From NCBI GenBank assembly GCA_964517355.1, contig CAZFCK010000025.1:1-32489 (forward strand): a stretch of 32,489 bases of DNA. The letters are read 5' to 3'. The DNA is from CAZFCK01 sp964517355. GTDB lineage: Bacteria > Desulfobacterota > Desulfovibrionia > Desulfovibrionales > Desulfovibrionaceae. A program made the position numbers and the translations under genes. This document shows, one piece after another, positions 16,442 to 24,940 of the stretch. How positions within the stretch are numbered: position 1 is the first letter of the stretch; every line of letters begins with the position of its first letter. The notes under the pieces are model-generated. The model was not told the DNA's origin, ran no database searches, and was given only the letters and a program-made list of their open reading frames with translations.

Positions 16442-16840
16442 AATGGATATTGCGGGATAAAATTCAACATGAGAGCAGCGTAACCTTTGCCGTGGGGTGG
16501 AAGAACTGGCTGTACTCCGGCTCTCCCCCCCCGAGGAGCGGAGCCCAGCGCCGCCATCTATTCCCTCGACTCGCCGCAAATCATACCGCCTAGCTAAAAT
16601 AATGCGAGGCTAGGGAAAATGGAGGGCTGGGCGTCCATAGATGGTCTCCAGAGAGGTTTCAGGCCGTGCGGATATGGGACCAGGGCGGGCGGGAGAACGG
16701 AAAAGGGAAGGGCGCCCGGCAAAGACGGTTATCCGCCTTGGTTTCCGCCGCGGCGCTCGGGTTGCGCCCCCGTGTTGTCCTCTCCTTCGAATGGGTAAAA
16801 CGAAAATGGGCTAACCTGAATACAGTGGCAAGAACCCGAG

Positions 16841-16870
16841 TTGACAAAAACAGCGTATCATGGCTATTTG
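16841..16870 (+). promoter_or_regulatory. Possible sigma-70 promoter
   Basis: TTGACA at 16841-16846 is a perfect -35 hexamer; 18 bases later TATTTG (16865-16870) is a weak -10. It is 220 bases before the glycosyltransferase start and could serve the glycan cluster. The weak -10 keeps confidence low. Confidence 0.3.
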
Positions 16871-17090
16871 ATATACAATAAGGCTAAGAAATTGTGTCGA
16901 AAAATAGGAAGCTCTCGATTTTTTGAGTAAAGGATGCGTTATAACATCTTGTATTTTTTTTTAAAAATAAGAATGAAATGGCCGTTTTTGGCGTCCAGAG
17001 GTCGCACGTTGTCGTCATGTTGGTGCTAACCTCCTCGACTTAATTCTTTTTTATTGTCCGAAAGTCGTATAAAACCATTGGGACATTCTT

Positions 17091-18389
17091 TTGCATATTC
17101 TGGCGCAGAGTTGGGTAACTAGAGGAAAACGTTGGTTTTCGGCTCCAACCCCAACACCGCATAAGTCCGACACTCCGGAACGCCGCCTGCCAGAACGCGG
17201 GCCGACCTTGCTCTTCGTTATTGACGGCCTGGACCTGGGGGGCGCCCAACAGCTACTGGTCGTGTTGGGCAGGGCGCTGGTCGAGCAGGGCTGGCGAGTG
17301 CTCGTCTGCTGTCTGCAGCCGAAGCTGGACCTGCTGCCCCGGCTGCGCGAGGCCGGCGTCGAGGTCCACTGTCTGGGGCGGCCCAGGCCGGGCGTCAGTC
17401 GTCCGGTGGCGTTTCTGCGCTACGTCCTGGGCGGGCTGTGGGACATCGGTCGCCTGCTCGTACGTGAACGAGTGGACATCCTTCATGCCCACCTTTCGGA
17501 CGCCGAGTTTCTGGGCTTGGCGGCCGGGCTGGTTTGTCGAACGCCAGTAGTCATGGCCACCATCCACTCCCCCAGATTGCTCCCGGAGCGGTCCCGCCGG
17601 AGTCTTCGCAACCGGCTACGTGTTTTCCTTTCTCGGACGCTGTTCAACGCCGCGGACTGGATCGTGGCCGTCTCGGAGGAGGCCGCGTCGAACCTCATCT
17701 CGGTGTTCGGCGTGGCGTCGGGCCGGGTCGTGGTCATCGAGAATTGTGTGGCGTTCGGCCAGGGCGAGGCGCCCCCCGGCCTGCGGGAGGCGCTTGGCAT
17801 TCCGGCCGGGGCGCGGGTCCTGGCTGCGGTGGGGCGGCTGGATCCCGTCAAAAATCACGCCCTGCTGCTGGAGGCCATGGCCGCCCTACCGAGACGGGAC
17901 GTCGTTCTCCTGCTGGTGGGAGCGGGCGGGCTGGAGGACGAGCTGCGTCGTCAGGCCTCGGCCCTGGGCTTGGCGGACCGGGTTTTGTTTCTCGGACTCC
18001 GCGAGGACGTGGCCCGGCTGCTGCGCATCGTTGATGTCTTTATCATGCCCTCGAAGTACGAGGGCACATCCCTGGCTCTGCTGGAGGCTATGGCCGCTGG
18101 CCGGCCCATCGTGGCCACGGACATTCCCGGGAACCGCAAGCCCCTGATTGATGGTGCGGCTGCATTGCTCGTGCCGCCCGACGACGCCAACGCGCTGGCC
18201 CGGGCCATCCACCGGCTCCTGGACGACCAGAGACTAGCCCGGACTCTGGGCGACAAGGCGCGCCAGACCGCTCAAAAGCGGTACAGCGTGGAGAGCGCCG
18301 TAAACAGGCTGGAGCGTCTGCGGCAGACCGCCCGCCGCCGTCTTCTGCCGCTACTGCGGCCCAGGTCCCTGCCCCCCCGGAAACAATGA
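17091..18389 (+). CDS. Family 4 glycosyltransferase
   Basis: Up to 432 residues from a TTG at 17091; the true start is uncertain, as the first about 37 residues look linker-like and the family fold begins near LLFVIDGLDLGGAQQ. The N-terminal Rossmann half carries that GGAQQ nucleotide loop and HAHLSDAEF. The C-terminal half carries AVGRLDPVKNHALLLEA, then LVGAGGLEDEL, FLGLREDV and the donor-binding MPSKYEGTSLALLEAMAAGRPIVAT, where the E-x7-E pattern is visible. It is a retaining, GT-B fold enzyme that transfers a sugar from a nucleotide donor at the inner membrane. It overlaps the next gene by four bases. GC content is higher than in the flanks. Likely product: capsule, exopolysaccharide or O-antigen. 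Confidence 0.88.
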   Translation: MHILAQSWVTRGKRWFSAPTPTPHKSDTPERRLPERGPTLLFVIDGLDLGGAQQLLVVLGRALVEQGWRVLVCCLQPKLDLLPRLREAGVEVHCLGRPRPGVSRPVAFLRYVLGGLWDIGRLLVRERVDILHAHLSDAEFLGLAAGLVCRTPVVMATIHSPRLLPERSRRSLRNRLRVFLSRTLFNAADWIVAVSEEAASNLISVFGVASGRVVVIENCVAFGQGEAPPGLREALGIPAGARVLAAVGRLDPVKNHALLLEAMAALPRRDVVLLLVGAGGLEDELRRQASALGLADRVLFLGLREDVARLLRIVDVFIMPSKYEGTSLALLEAMAAGRPIVATDIPGNRKPLIDGAAALLVPPDDANALARAIHRLLDDQRLARTLGDKARQTAQKRYSVESAVNRLERLRQTARRRLLPLLRPRSLPPRKQ

Positions 18390-19195
18390 TGCCGCCCGCC
18401 CTGAAGAAGCATATCAAGGCCCTGCTCTGGCAGACCGCCCGTTGCGTCGGGGCGGCGCGGTTGATCCGTTTCCAGGGCGCGGTTATCGTGGGACTGCACC
18501 GGGTGGCGGCTCCCGGCGGGTGTGGCCTGGACACACCGCCAGCGCTTTTCAACGGTCTGTGCGGCTTCTTTCGCAGGCATTTCACGCCAACACCTCTGCC
18601 CACTCTGGTCGAGGACCTGCGGAATGGACGACCGACCGCCGGAGGGCTGGCCATCACGTTCGACGACGGCTATAAGGACAACCTGCTCATGGCGGCGCCC
18701 ATTCTCCGCAAACACGGACTACCGGCCACGTTCTTCCTGACCACGGGGTTTATCGGCGGCGACGCCTCCCCCTGGTGGGACCAGGCCGCGGGCGACCAAC
18801 GCCCCTTCCTCTCCTGGGACGACGTGCGCCAGCTGCACGCCATGGGTTTCGATATCGGCGGACACACCCGGACCCACCCGGACCTGGCACCGCTGAACGA
18901 CCAGGAGGCCCGGGACGAGCTGCTCGGCTGTCGCCAGGACATCTTCGACGCCCTGGGCGTCGCGCCCGTGTCGTTCGCCTACCCCTTCGGCCGCAGGGAG
19001 AACGTCACCCCCCGCATCCGCGAGCTGATCCGGGAGGCTGGCTTCGTCTGTTGCTGTGGGTTGTCTGGCGGCGGCAACCGCCCGGGCCAGGATCCCTTCG
19101 ACCTGAACCGCGTCCCTGTCTCCGGCTGGTATGTCTCGCCAGCCCACTTCGGCGGCGACCTGCTCGTCTCGCTGGTCAGGGAGCATTGCGGTTGA
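18386..19195 (+). CDS. NodB-type polysaccharide deacetylase
   Basis: 269 residues, ATG overlapping the TGA of the glycosyltransferase. Carbohydrate esterase family 4 motifs: TFDDGY with D93 and D94 (catalytic base and metal), GHTRTHP with H160 and H164 (metal), and FAYPFG. No signal peptide is evident, so it acts in the cytoplasm or on lipid-linked sugars at the membrane. It removes acetyl (or formyl) groups from a sugar of the polymer made by the cluster. Confidence 0.88.
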   Translation: MMPPALKKHIKALLWQTARCVGAARLIRFQGAVIVGLHRVAAPGGCGLDTPPALFNGLCGFFRRHFTPTPLPTLVEDLRNGRPTAGGLAITFDDGYKDNLLMAAPILRKHGLPATFFLTTGFIGGDASPWWDQAAGDQRPFLSWDDVRQLHAMGFDIGGHTRTHPDLAPLNDQEARDELLGCRQDIFDALGVAPVSFAYPFGRRENVTPRIRELIREAGFVCCCGLSGGGNRPGQDPFDLNRVPVSGWYVSPAHFGGDLLVSLVREHCG

Positions 19196-19216
19196 GGCCG
19201 CAAGGAGAGATGCCCC

Positions 19217-20191
19217 ATGCACGACGACCGTCCGCAATCCTCCAGCCTAGTGACCGGTTGCGCGGGCTTTGTCGGCGGTCGCCTGGCCGCGAGACTTCTC
19301 GCCCAGGGGCAAGCCGTTGTCGGAGTGGACGATTTTTCCACGGGTTCCCGCGAGGTCGTGGCCCGACTGGCTCGCTGGCCGGGCTTCGCCTTTCACGAGA
19401 CCTCCATCCTTGAGCCGGACCTCCTGCCCCGGCTCAAGCGCATCCACTCCGGGCTGGCCCGTGTGTTGCATCTGGCTGCGGTGGTAAGCGTGCCTGATTC
19501 TCTGCGATACCCCCAAAAAACCAGGGCGGTGAACCTGGACGCATCGCTGGCACTGCACGACTCGGCCCGGCGGCTCGGCCTGGAGACCTTCGTCTTCGCG
19601 GGCTCGGCTGCGGAATACAGGACGGAGAGTCGCATGCCCCAGCGTGAGGAATACGCCGCGCCGGAAACTCCACGCCTGAGCCCTTACGGGGAGTACAAGT
19701 TCCTGGTCTCCCGACATATTCAAGAGAGCGGCTTCGGTGCGTCCCTGCGCTGCTTCAACCTCTATGGACCCGGCCAACGCCCGAACAGCGGCGTCGTCAG
19801 TCGGTTCCTCGACATGGCCCTGGCGGGGAGGCCCTTCACGGTGTTCGGCGACGGCGGTCAGACCCGGGACTTCGTATTTGTGGACGACGCGGTGGCGACC
19901 TTCACGCTCGCCGCCGGGTTGGCTGGGGAGCGGAGCGAACCACTGGCTGGCGTGTTCAATGTCGGCACGCAACGGCCGACGGACCTGCTCACTCTGGCCA
20001 GGACCATCGCGGGGATGGCGGGCGCGCCTTTTATTGTACGGCATTTGCCGGAACGGGAGGGAGACATCCGCCACTCCCTGGCGGACGTCTCCCGGCTGCG
20101 CCGGGCCACGGGGTTCGCGCCGGAAACGCCCCTGTCCGAGGGGCTGGCCAGGACCTTGGACTGGATGCGGACTGGTGCTGCGGGGGGCTGA
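19217..20191 (+). CDS. NAD-dependent nucleotide-sugar epimerase/dehydratase
   Basis: 324 residues with an AAGGAGA ribosome site 9 bases before the ATG. Extended short-chain dehydrogenase: TGCAGFVGGRL nucleotide-binding motif at 13-23, HLAAVVSVPDS near 85-95, catalytic Ser in FAGSAAEY near 130, and Y157-x3-K161 in YGEYK. The C-terminal half has the sugar-binding RCFNLYGPGQRPNSGVVSRF and GDGGQTRDFVFVDD segments typical of UDP-glucose/GlcNAc 4-epimerases. It follows the deacetylase by 21 bases and is last in the cluster. The precise sugar is not decidable. Confidence 0.88.
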   Translation: MHDDRPQSSSLVTGCAGFVGGRLAARLLAQGQAVVGVDDFSTGSREVVARLARWPGFAFHETSILEPDLLPRLKRIHSGLARVLHLAAVVSVPDSLRYPQKTRAVNLDASLALHDSARRLGLETFVFAGSAAEYRTESRMPQREEYAAPETPRLSPYGEYKFLVSRHIQESGFGASLRCFNLYGPGQRPNSGVVSRFLDMALAGRPFTVFGDGGQTRDFVFVDDAVATFTLAAGLAGERSEPLAGVFNVGTQRPTDLLTLARTIAGMAGAPFIVRHLPEREGDIRHSLADVSRLRRATGFAPETPLSEGLARTLDWMRTGAAGG

Positions 20192-20217
20192 GGCCAGGCC
20201 GAAGGCTCAGCGATTCA

Positions 20218-20763
20218 TCATGCTTTTAGCTCGTCGATACGGTCGAAGTATTTGTAGGGAATACGGCTTTTCGACTTAAGAAAACGCTGATTAATAACAT
20301 TTTGTGGCTGTGTCCTTAACTCCACAATGTGGGAATGACTTGTTTTTCCGAGGGGAAAACCAGCGCTGCCATCTTCATCCCTAAGGCGCGATACAACCGC
20401 GCCCAGGGGCTGAAGTTCTTGAAAGTCGGCATTGAGGACCGCCAGGAGCCGGGTGCGTCCGAGCCACTGATAGCGCTCCACCACGATGCCGTCCACGCTC
20501 TTGGCGATGCGCCGCCCCAGAGGATCGTGACTATAGGTTATCACGCCTGTGCCGGGCAGGTCCACCTGTTTGAGCTCGCCGCGGCTGGAGTAGTGGTAGG
20601 CCGTGGTGGCGCCCGCCTCGGTTTTGGAGGTCAGGAAGCCGTCCACGTCGAAGGCGTAGCTCGCCGCCCCCGCCGTGAGCAGGCGGTCCTCTTCATCATA
20701 GCTGTAGGAGCGGTTCACGATGCCGCGCAGGGCGTTGGTTTCGCCGAGGCGTTCACCCTGGGG
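20218..20763 (-). pseudogene. Rhs/YD-repeat protein, C-terminal core remnant
   Basis: About 180 codons on the minus strand, beginning in frame near QGERLGETNALRGIVNRSY without a start codon. YD repeats are clear: YSYDEEDRLL, YAFDVDGFL, YHYSSRGELKQVDLPG, YSHDPLGRRI. After LLAVLNADFQ the frame enters a 114-base segment duplicated in inverted orientation at 29237-29350, and it ends without the usual Rhs core end or toxin tip. Intact Rhs proteins exceed 1000 residues. It lies directly downstream of an AT-rich small gene, the arrangement of displaced Rhs tips and immunity genes. Confidence 0.8.
20311..20424 (-). repeat. 114-base inverted duplication, copy A
   Basis: Read on the minus strand it starts TTTCAAGAACTTCAGCCC and ends GTTAAGGACA. 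It matches 29237-29350 on the plus strand at 107 of 114 positions with no gap. The two copies face each other across 8.8 kb of degraded island. Confidence 0.9.
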
Positions 20764-20768
20764 GAAAA

Positions 20769-21176
20769 TTAAGCTTCGTTCATTTCAAAGTATTTTTTTA
20801 CTAGGGCTTTATCGTCTTCAGTCCAGCCCAGATCAGCAATAATTAGTGTGTCTCTCAATATTTTATCGTAAGTGATTTTTATAGCATCTTCTCTAATATC
20901 CGACAGTTTGATCTTTTTAGTAATTAATGATAATTTGCGTAAAACAATAAAGATTGCGTCTAACAAGTTTGCAATTAAAATTTCATTCCATTTGTCAAAA
21001 TATTTAGAAGCTAATTCTTGTTTAAGATCAAAAATTCCTTCACAAATAGAGTCGTCTATAAAGTTACCATATTGATCTGTTTTGACAAGTAGTAATTCCT
21101 CTGGAAATTCGTCTAAAGCCTGTTTTAAAAGATTTACAAACAGTAAATCAATATTATATTTCTCTGTTTTAGTCAT
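20769..21176 (-). CDS. AT-rich hypothetical protein, possible Rhs-linked immunity protein
   Basis: 135 residues, preceded by GGGAGAG 8 bases before the ATG. No family recognised. The protein is acidic and helical in character (YNIDLLFVNLLKQALDEFPEE at the start), with no membrane segment. Codon use is strongly AT-biased against the GC-rich Rhs remnant that follows within a few bases. Its place directly before an Rhs core fragment is that of an immunity gene left behind with its toxin tip lost. That role is inferred only from position and composition. Confidence 0.5.
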   Translation of the reverse strand: MTKTEKYNIDLLFVNLLKQALDEFPEELLLVKTDQYGNFIDDSICEGIFDLKQELASKYFDKWNEILIANLLDAIFIVLRKLSLITKKIKLSDIREDAIKITYDKILRDTLIIADLGWTEDDKALVKKYFEMNEA

Positions 21177-21235
21177 TTTCGTACTCTCCCGTCAGGCCAA
21201 ATGCTATTTGGTTTGGCTCTGCGTTCCCACAATTT

Positions 21236-21484
21236 TTGGTTTTTCCGGTAACAGCATTCGTGCTAATCTTCAAAGAACTAGTCCAGGAAGGCAAAAGTCG
21301 GACTCTCAACCACCTGGCAGCCCCTCCCCAAATGCCCCTAGCTACGATCTGTAAAGCCAGAAAGGAAATGCGACTCATGGGTCTCATCGACTACCGAGAC
21401 TACCACTGGCAGCTCTCAACACGACTCGCAAACAACCTCAGAAAGTTTTCCGATCTCCTAGACTCAGCCATGAACAAAAAATGA
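21236..21484 (+). pseudogene. Fragment with winged-helix-like segment
   Basis: 82 codons; the reading frame is open further upstream without a start codon or ribosome site, so this is probably the 3' end of a longer gene. The middle (ATICKARKEMRLMGLIDYR) looks like a recognition helix and wing of a winged-helix DNA-binding domain. The end is LLDSAMNKK. The segment upstream of it (FPQFLVFPVTAFVLIFKELV) is hydrophobic. Family not recognised. It stops 17 bases before the MITE. Confidence 0.35.
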
Positions 21485-21501
21485 AGTAGATTGAAACAAT
21501 A

Positions 21502-21725
21502 CTAGGCCGTGTTTCTAAATTCCTTTCGAAAAGAAAATGCGAGAGGGGAAACCCTTTGAAAAGGGTTTCCCCTCTCGCGCTCTCCCTTTCCCAAACTTTC
21601 TAATTTTGAGGAGGTTAAATATATCATTTTGATTTCTTACGATGTTTTTGAACGGCCTTCCATAATCATTTTTATTATAGAAACAGGCCCTAATTGGGTT
21701 GAAATAATTTAGAAACAGGCCCTAG
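21502..21725. mobile_element. MITE-like element with IS5-type ends
   Basis: About 224 bases, bounded by inverted repeats: CTAGGCCGTGTTTCTAAATT (21502-21521) against AATTTAGAAACAGGCCCTAG (21706-21725), 18 of 20 matching. The flanking CTAG on both sides fits the 4-base target duplication of the IS5 group. A further copy of the end (TAGAAACAGGCCCTA, 21678-21692) lies inside the right end. There is no transposase gene. A strong hairpin sits inside. Confidence 0.6.
21539..21578. terminator. 18-pair hairpin inside the MITE
   Basis: The 40-base palindrome runs from GCGAGAGGGGAAACCC to GGGTTTCCCCTCTCGC, perfect over 18 pairs with a TGAA loop. It could stop transcription from either side, although the T-tract is short. 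Confidence 0.55.
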
Positions 21726-21967
21726 CTGATATCAATAAAGAGGATTGACAAGAAGATCATTTCTGAACTTTCTTAAACCGAGAGGATTTGCGGGTCTCCA
21801 AAGGTTAATGTCACGGAAAATATCAGACTCTAATTATGATCACAAGCTAAAGCAATCGGTCAATTTCATGCTTATGCTTTACATATAGTCTACAATAGAC
21901 ACCTTGTCACTGCTGGTTGTGCGTTCTCTTTAATTGTCATCATAATAATTAAAAAAGGGACAAAAAT

Positions 21968-22201
21968 ATGCTCGGACCTTTCCGTGATCCAATTGACAGT
22001 CTTAAATTCTGGCTACTATTGTTTGGAATAGGTCTATGTTCTTATACTGTTGAGAAAAAAATAGATGATGTAATCTTTAATGAAATTTTTTTCTGGGTGC
22101 GGATGCTTCTGATTGTTGTTCCATCTGTTTTTATTCTTGTATGGTTAATAAGAATTATGCCATTAATTTTTACTGAGTATTTTAAAAAGAAAAAGAACTA
22201 A
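21968..22201 (+). CDS. Small AT-rich membrane protein
   Basis: 77 residues with an AAGGGA ribosome site before the ATG. Two predicted membrane helices (about 12-27 and 42-65) and a Lys-rich end (FKKKKN). No family recognised. It is the first gene of a very AT-rich block, and its frame continues past the TAA into the next gene, so the two may once have been one. Confidence 0.5.
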   Translation: MLGPFRDPIDSLKFWLLLFGIGLCSYTVEKKIDDVIFNEIFFWVRMLLIVVPSVFILVWLIRIMPLIFTEYFKKKKN

Positions 22202-22285
22202 CTTACTTGGAAAGATAGAGTTGCTCAATTAGTACTGACTATCATTTTATATTTCACGAAGTATCGTGTTGATGTTAAGCTTTAT

Positions 22286-22901
22286 TTGCGGCATTTAAAG
22301 AAGAAGGATGTTGAGATAGTTCGGTTTTTGGCTCGGATTAATTCGAAAGTAAAAGAAATCAATTGGATAAATAAAATGGCAATTGATGATTTAGTTGAAT
22401 GTGAAGAAATGACTAATCGTGAGCCTAAAAGGAGTTTAGGAAAAGCTTTGTTTGTTGCAGGATTTGCTCTTTATCACTCATTATTTGGTTTTGGTGGTAC
22501 AGATGTACATACACCAAAAGAGTTGAAAGCTATTTCTGGACATGAATATTGTATGAAAAGCTCTTACATGGCTCAAGCAGGAAAAGCTTTGCTAGTGGAG
22601 TAGGTGTTGCAGAAGCTGCAAATGATTATAAAAAGGCAGTAAAATTGGCACCTAATAATTCAGCTATATATGTTAACTTGGGAGCTGTATTGAGATTTTC
22701 TAAAGATTTAGAAAGGCAGTAAATGCTTATTTAAAGGCTTTAGAATTAGGTAGTAATTTGATTCAAGGGCATTTAGGAATAGGCATAACTTATTCTCTTT
22801 TAGGAAGAGATGAAAAGGATAATTATCATCTTTTGAAGCAGTTAGAGCTAGCTCCAGTTAGTCCTTATAAAAATTATTGTTCTAAATTGATTGATAAATA
22901 A
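22286..22901 (+). pseudogene. TPR-type protein broken by two single-base losses
   Basis: Three frames join into one protein of about 205 residues if one A is added at GGAAAAGC (near 22580) and one at GAAAGGCAG (near 22710). The restored second half is a tetratricopeptide repeat: VAEAANDYKKAVKLAPNNSA, then YVNLGAVLRFSKDLEKA, AYLKALELGSNLIQGHLGIG. The first half (LKKKDVEIVRFLARINSKV) is unassigned. The start at 22286 is a TTG; the same frame is open back to the stop of the previous gene. Both defects are in A-runs, so sequencing error and true decay are both possible. Confidence 0.6.
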
Positions 22902-22938
22902 TAACTTTTTTATACTCTTATTTTTTAAATATTTTATT

Positions 22939-24139
22939 ATGAGGTTTGTATCAATTATATTTTATTCTTAGTTTTAGTTTCAGCATTAACATTTGGGGGT
23001 ATTTGTCAAAGAGATCAGGTTTCTGGTGAAGAAGTTTGTCCTCCGGGGTATGATCCTGAGAGTGGTCAAATTGATGATCCAGATGCTTTAATTAATCATT
23101 ATGGTAGCATAGCTGCTATTCCTTTAGAAGTAAAGGTGCTAATATTACTTAAAAAATACGGAGATTTAAAGTTGGGTCAAAAGAATGAGTTTGTTGGTGG
23201 TCCGGCAAATAAAGCATTACTTAAAGAAAATTTTGAATATGTTCTAGGTTCGGAGACTTCTTTTAGTACTTTTGATGGAACTGAAAGAACTTATATTATG
23301 GGTGTTGCAGCTGAAGAGAGTAAACTTTCAGTTGTTGTAGAGAATATTAAACTTCATGGTGAAGAACAAGAAGCACTTGAAATGATCGAGAATGGTGGTT
23401 TTAATAGTGAACATTGTCATTGTGGTAATGGAGATGCTTGTGAAGAATTTTTTACTCTTTGAACTGGTAGCGAGGTGGGTTCAGAAATTTTAAAAGATCA
23501 ATGGAGTTATAGGGATGGTACATTTGTTCAACCTTTACCTGATGGTGGGCAAACAACTATTTCTATGCAACCTGCAATGGAGTTAAAACCAACAGCAGAT
23601 GGTAAACTTGAATTATGTTCTCCTGGTTTACCTGTATCTAATTGAAAAAATCTTGAACCTGGAGGTGAATATCATTATGATCCTGTAAAAGGTGTTGTAA
23701 GGGGAAGTGGTAGTGTTGATAATAGTGAACCAACAAATCATGGTGGTTCGTCTTTTAATTTTGGTAATGCGAATAGTTTTGCTTTTAGTTCTGATTGGAT
23801 TACTGCTGATGATCTAGGAATATTTAATATAATTATTCCTCTAGACATGAATATTGGTCATGTTGATGATTATTTGCAAGCTATTAATTTAACAAAATTG
23901 CACTCAAAAATGCATATGGATTATCAAGAGATGCAGACAATGATAATACAACTATTAATTCTGCTGAAATTGGTCGAATTGATTTAGAACAGAGTGGTGG
24001 GTGTTATGTTATAAATTTTAAGAATGCACAAGATATTAGTGTTGCAGATAATGGAACATTTAGTATTAAGAAAACTGAACTTTTAGAAATGACTCATGAT
24101 GATGGAACTATTGTAAATACAATTATGGTTTTTAATTAA
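22939..24139 (+). pseudogene. Secreted AT-rich protein with two in-frame UGA codons and two frameshifts
   Basis: About 400 codons. With one T restored in the T-run at 22960-22963 the start reads as a signal peptide (MRFVSIIFLFLVLVSALTFG), followed by a mature Asp/Asn/Gly-rich domain with EHCHCGNGDACEEF. UGA codons stand in frame at 23460-23462 and 23643-23645; the protein continues convincingly past both (TGSEVGSEILKDQWSYRDG; KNLEPGGEYHYD). One A is missing near 23906-23910, after which NDNTTINSAEIGRIDLEQSG continues to the TAA at 24137. TGG also codes Trp. UGA as Gly or Trp, or simple decay, are the options. No family recognised; the next small membrane gene follows after one base. Confidence 0.55.
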
Positions 24140-24140
24140 T

Positions 24141-24302
24141 ATGACTATCATTGAGCTATTTACTCGCTTGCTTTTAATTGCTTTTTCTGGCGGTTTGCTT
24201 TGGCTTGCTCACTTTCAGATTGAATCTACGTTTTTGTCTTTTGTGATAAAGGCATTTGGTTTTGTTCTTTGTATTTTTGTTTTATTTAGCTTGAAAAGAT
24301 AG
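24141..24302 (+). CDS. 53-residue membrane protein
   Basis: Begins one base after the previous stop (TAA T ATG), as in a tight operon. Two hydrophobic stretches (IELFTRLLLIAFSGGLLWLA and FLSFVIKAFGFVLCIFVLFS) almost fill it; it ends SLKR. No family recognised; small hydrophobic proteins like this occur in phage and secretion modules. It is the last gene of the AT-rich block. Confidence 0.5.
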   Translation: MTIIELFTRLLLIAFSGGLLWLAHFQIESTFLSFVIKAFGFVLCIFVLFSLKR

Positions 24303-24311
24303 CATTTGATT

Positions 24312-24414
24312 GCCACCACAACAACGGCAGGCGCACTTCTCTCGCTTTCGCTCAATAAGTCCTCGTCGGGGACTCCGTAGGAGCCATCCCTCCCCCGACC
24401 TGCGTCATGGTGGC
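24312..24414. other. GC-rich self-complementary island 1
   Basis: GCCACCA (24312-24318) and TGGTGGC (24408-24414) close a structure; just inside, GGCAGG faces CCTGC, and AGTCC/GGACT (near 24348-24366) forms an inner hairpin. The GC-rich island sits between AT-rich genes and has no reading frame. It could be a structured RNA, a recombination site or a replication origin. Confidence 0.45.
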
Positions 24415-24473
24415 TGAATGTGTTGGTGAGTGATTTCCCTCCGAGTTCATTGACTGAAACACGGAGGTACACC

Positions 24474-24644
24474 ATGAAAAATATTCAAACCAAATTGCCC
24501 TGCAAAAAATATCTTTTATGTGATTGGATCAAAAACTCTCAGGACCTATTTCTTCTCATCAGTTTGTCATCTCATATCGAATCAAGAATACAAAAAATAA
24601 AAGAATCGCAACAAATTCTGATTGGATATCAATCTCCAAAATAA
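24474..24644 (+). CDS. 56-residue hypothetical protein
   Basis: Preceded by a clear GGAGG ribosome site 7 bases before the ATG. Sequence starts MKNIQTKLPCKKYLLCDWIK; there is no signal peptide or full membrane helix. No family recognised. Its end overlaps the convergent ferredoxin gene by 16 bases. The good ribosome site is the main evidence. Confidence 0.5.
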   Translation: MKNIQTKLPCKKYLLCDWIKNSQDLFLLISLSSHIESRIQKIKESQQILIGYQSPK

Positions 24645-24847
24645 CAAATACATTTGCAAGGACATTTCAAGGCAGCAGTAGAGGCTTTCCCTAGTGCCTT
24701 GTAATCCTTCTGGTCAAAACTCTTCACGCTAGGCTTAAACCATAAAAAGCCTTTGGCAAATATCTCAGGTGCAATCTGAATACATAATCCACAATTGTTG
24801 CACTTACTCTTATCAATATCAATGTAAGTCAATCTTCTGCTTGACAT
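24629..24847 (-). CDS. Small single-cluster [4Fe-4S] ferredoxin
   Basis: 72 residues, GGAG ribosome site before the ATG. One cluster motif CNNCGLC (C-x2-C-x2-C) near 16-22 with the partner Cys in LKCPCKC near the end, the layout of single-cluster ferredoxins; IAPEIF after the motif is typical. It is AT-rich and surrounded by mobile debris, with no redox partner nearby. Related small ferredoxins feed P450s or radical enzymes, but nothing here shows the partner. Confidence 0.8.
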   Translation of the reverse strand: MSSRRLTYIDIDKSKCNNCGLCIQIAPEIFAKGFLWFKPSVKSFDQKDYKALGKASTAALKCPCKCICYFGD

Positions 24848-24940
24848 TAATATTCTCCTTTTTTTGAATTTAAACTAAAAAAGGGTCAACCGATCAAGTC
24901 CAAAATTTGCTGTAAAAATTCCACTTCCCGTCAGACACCC

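Larger units (their letters stand above)
15992..17090. other. Gene-poor spacer between metabolic and glycan clusters
   Basis: About 1.1 kb without a supportable gene. It holds one copy of the three-hairpin repeat (16337-16441) and a possible sigma-70 promoter (16841-16870). Base composition falls toward AT-rich from about 16,850 on. Open frames at 15988-16248 and 16666-16881 have no ribosome site and no recognisable motif. Confidence 0.5.

Noticed and set aside
16666..16881. 71-codon plus-strand frame before the glycan cluster
   Set aside because: No ribosome site or family features; it spans a possible promoter.
24312..24414. Integron attC site
   Set aside because: The size and folding fit, but the conserved RYYYAAC/GTTRRRY ends are not present and no integron integrase is seen.
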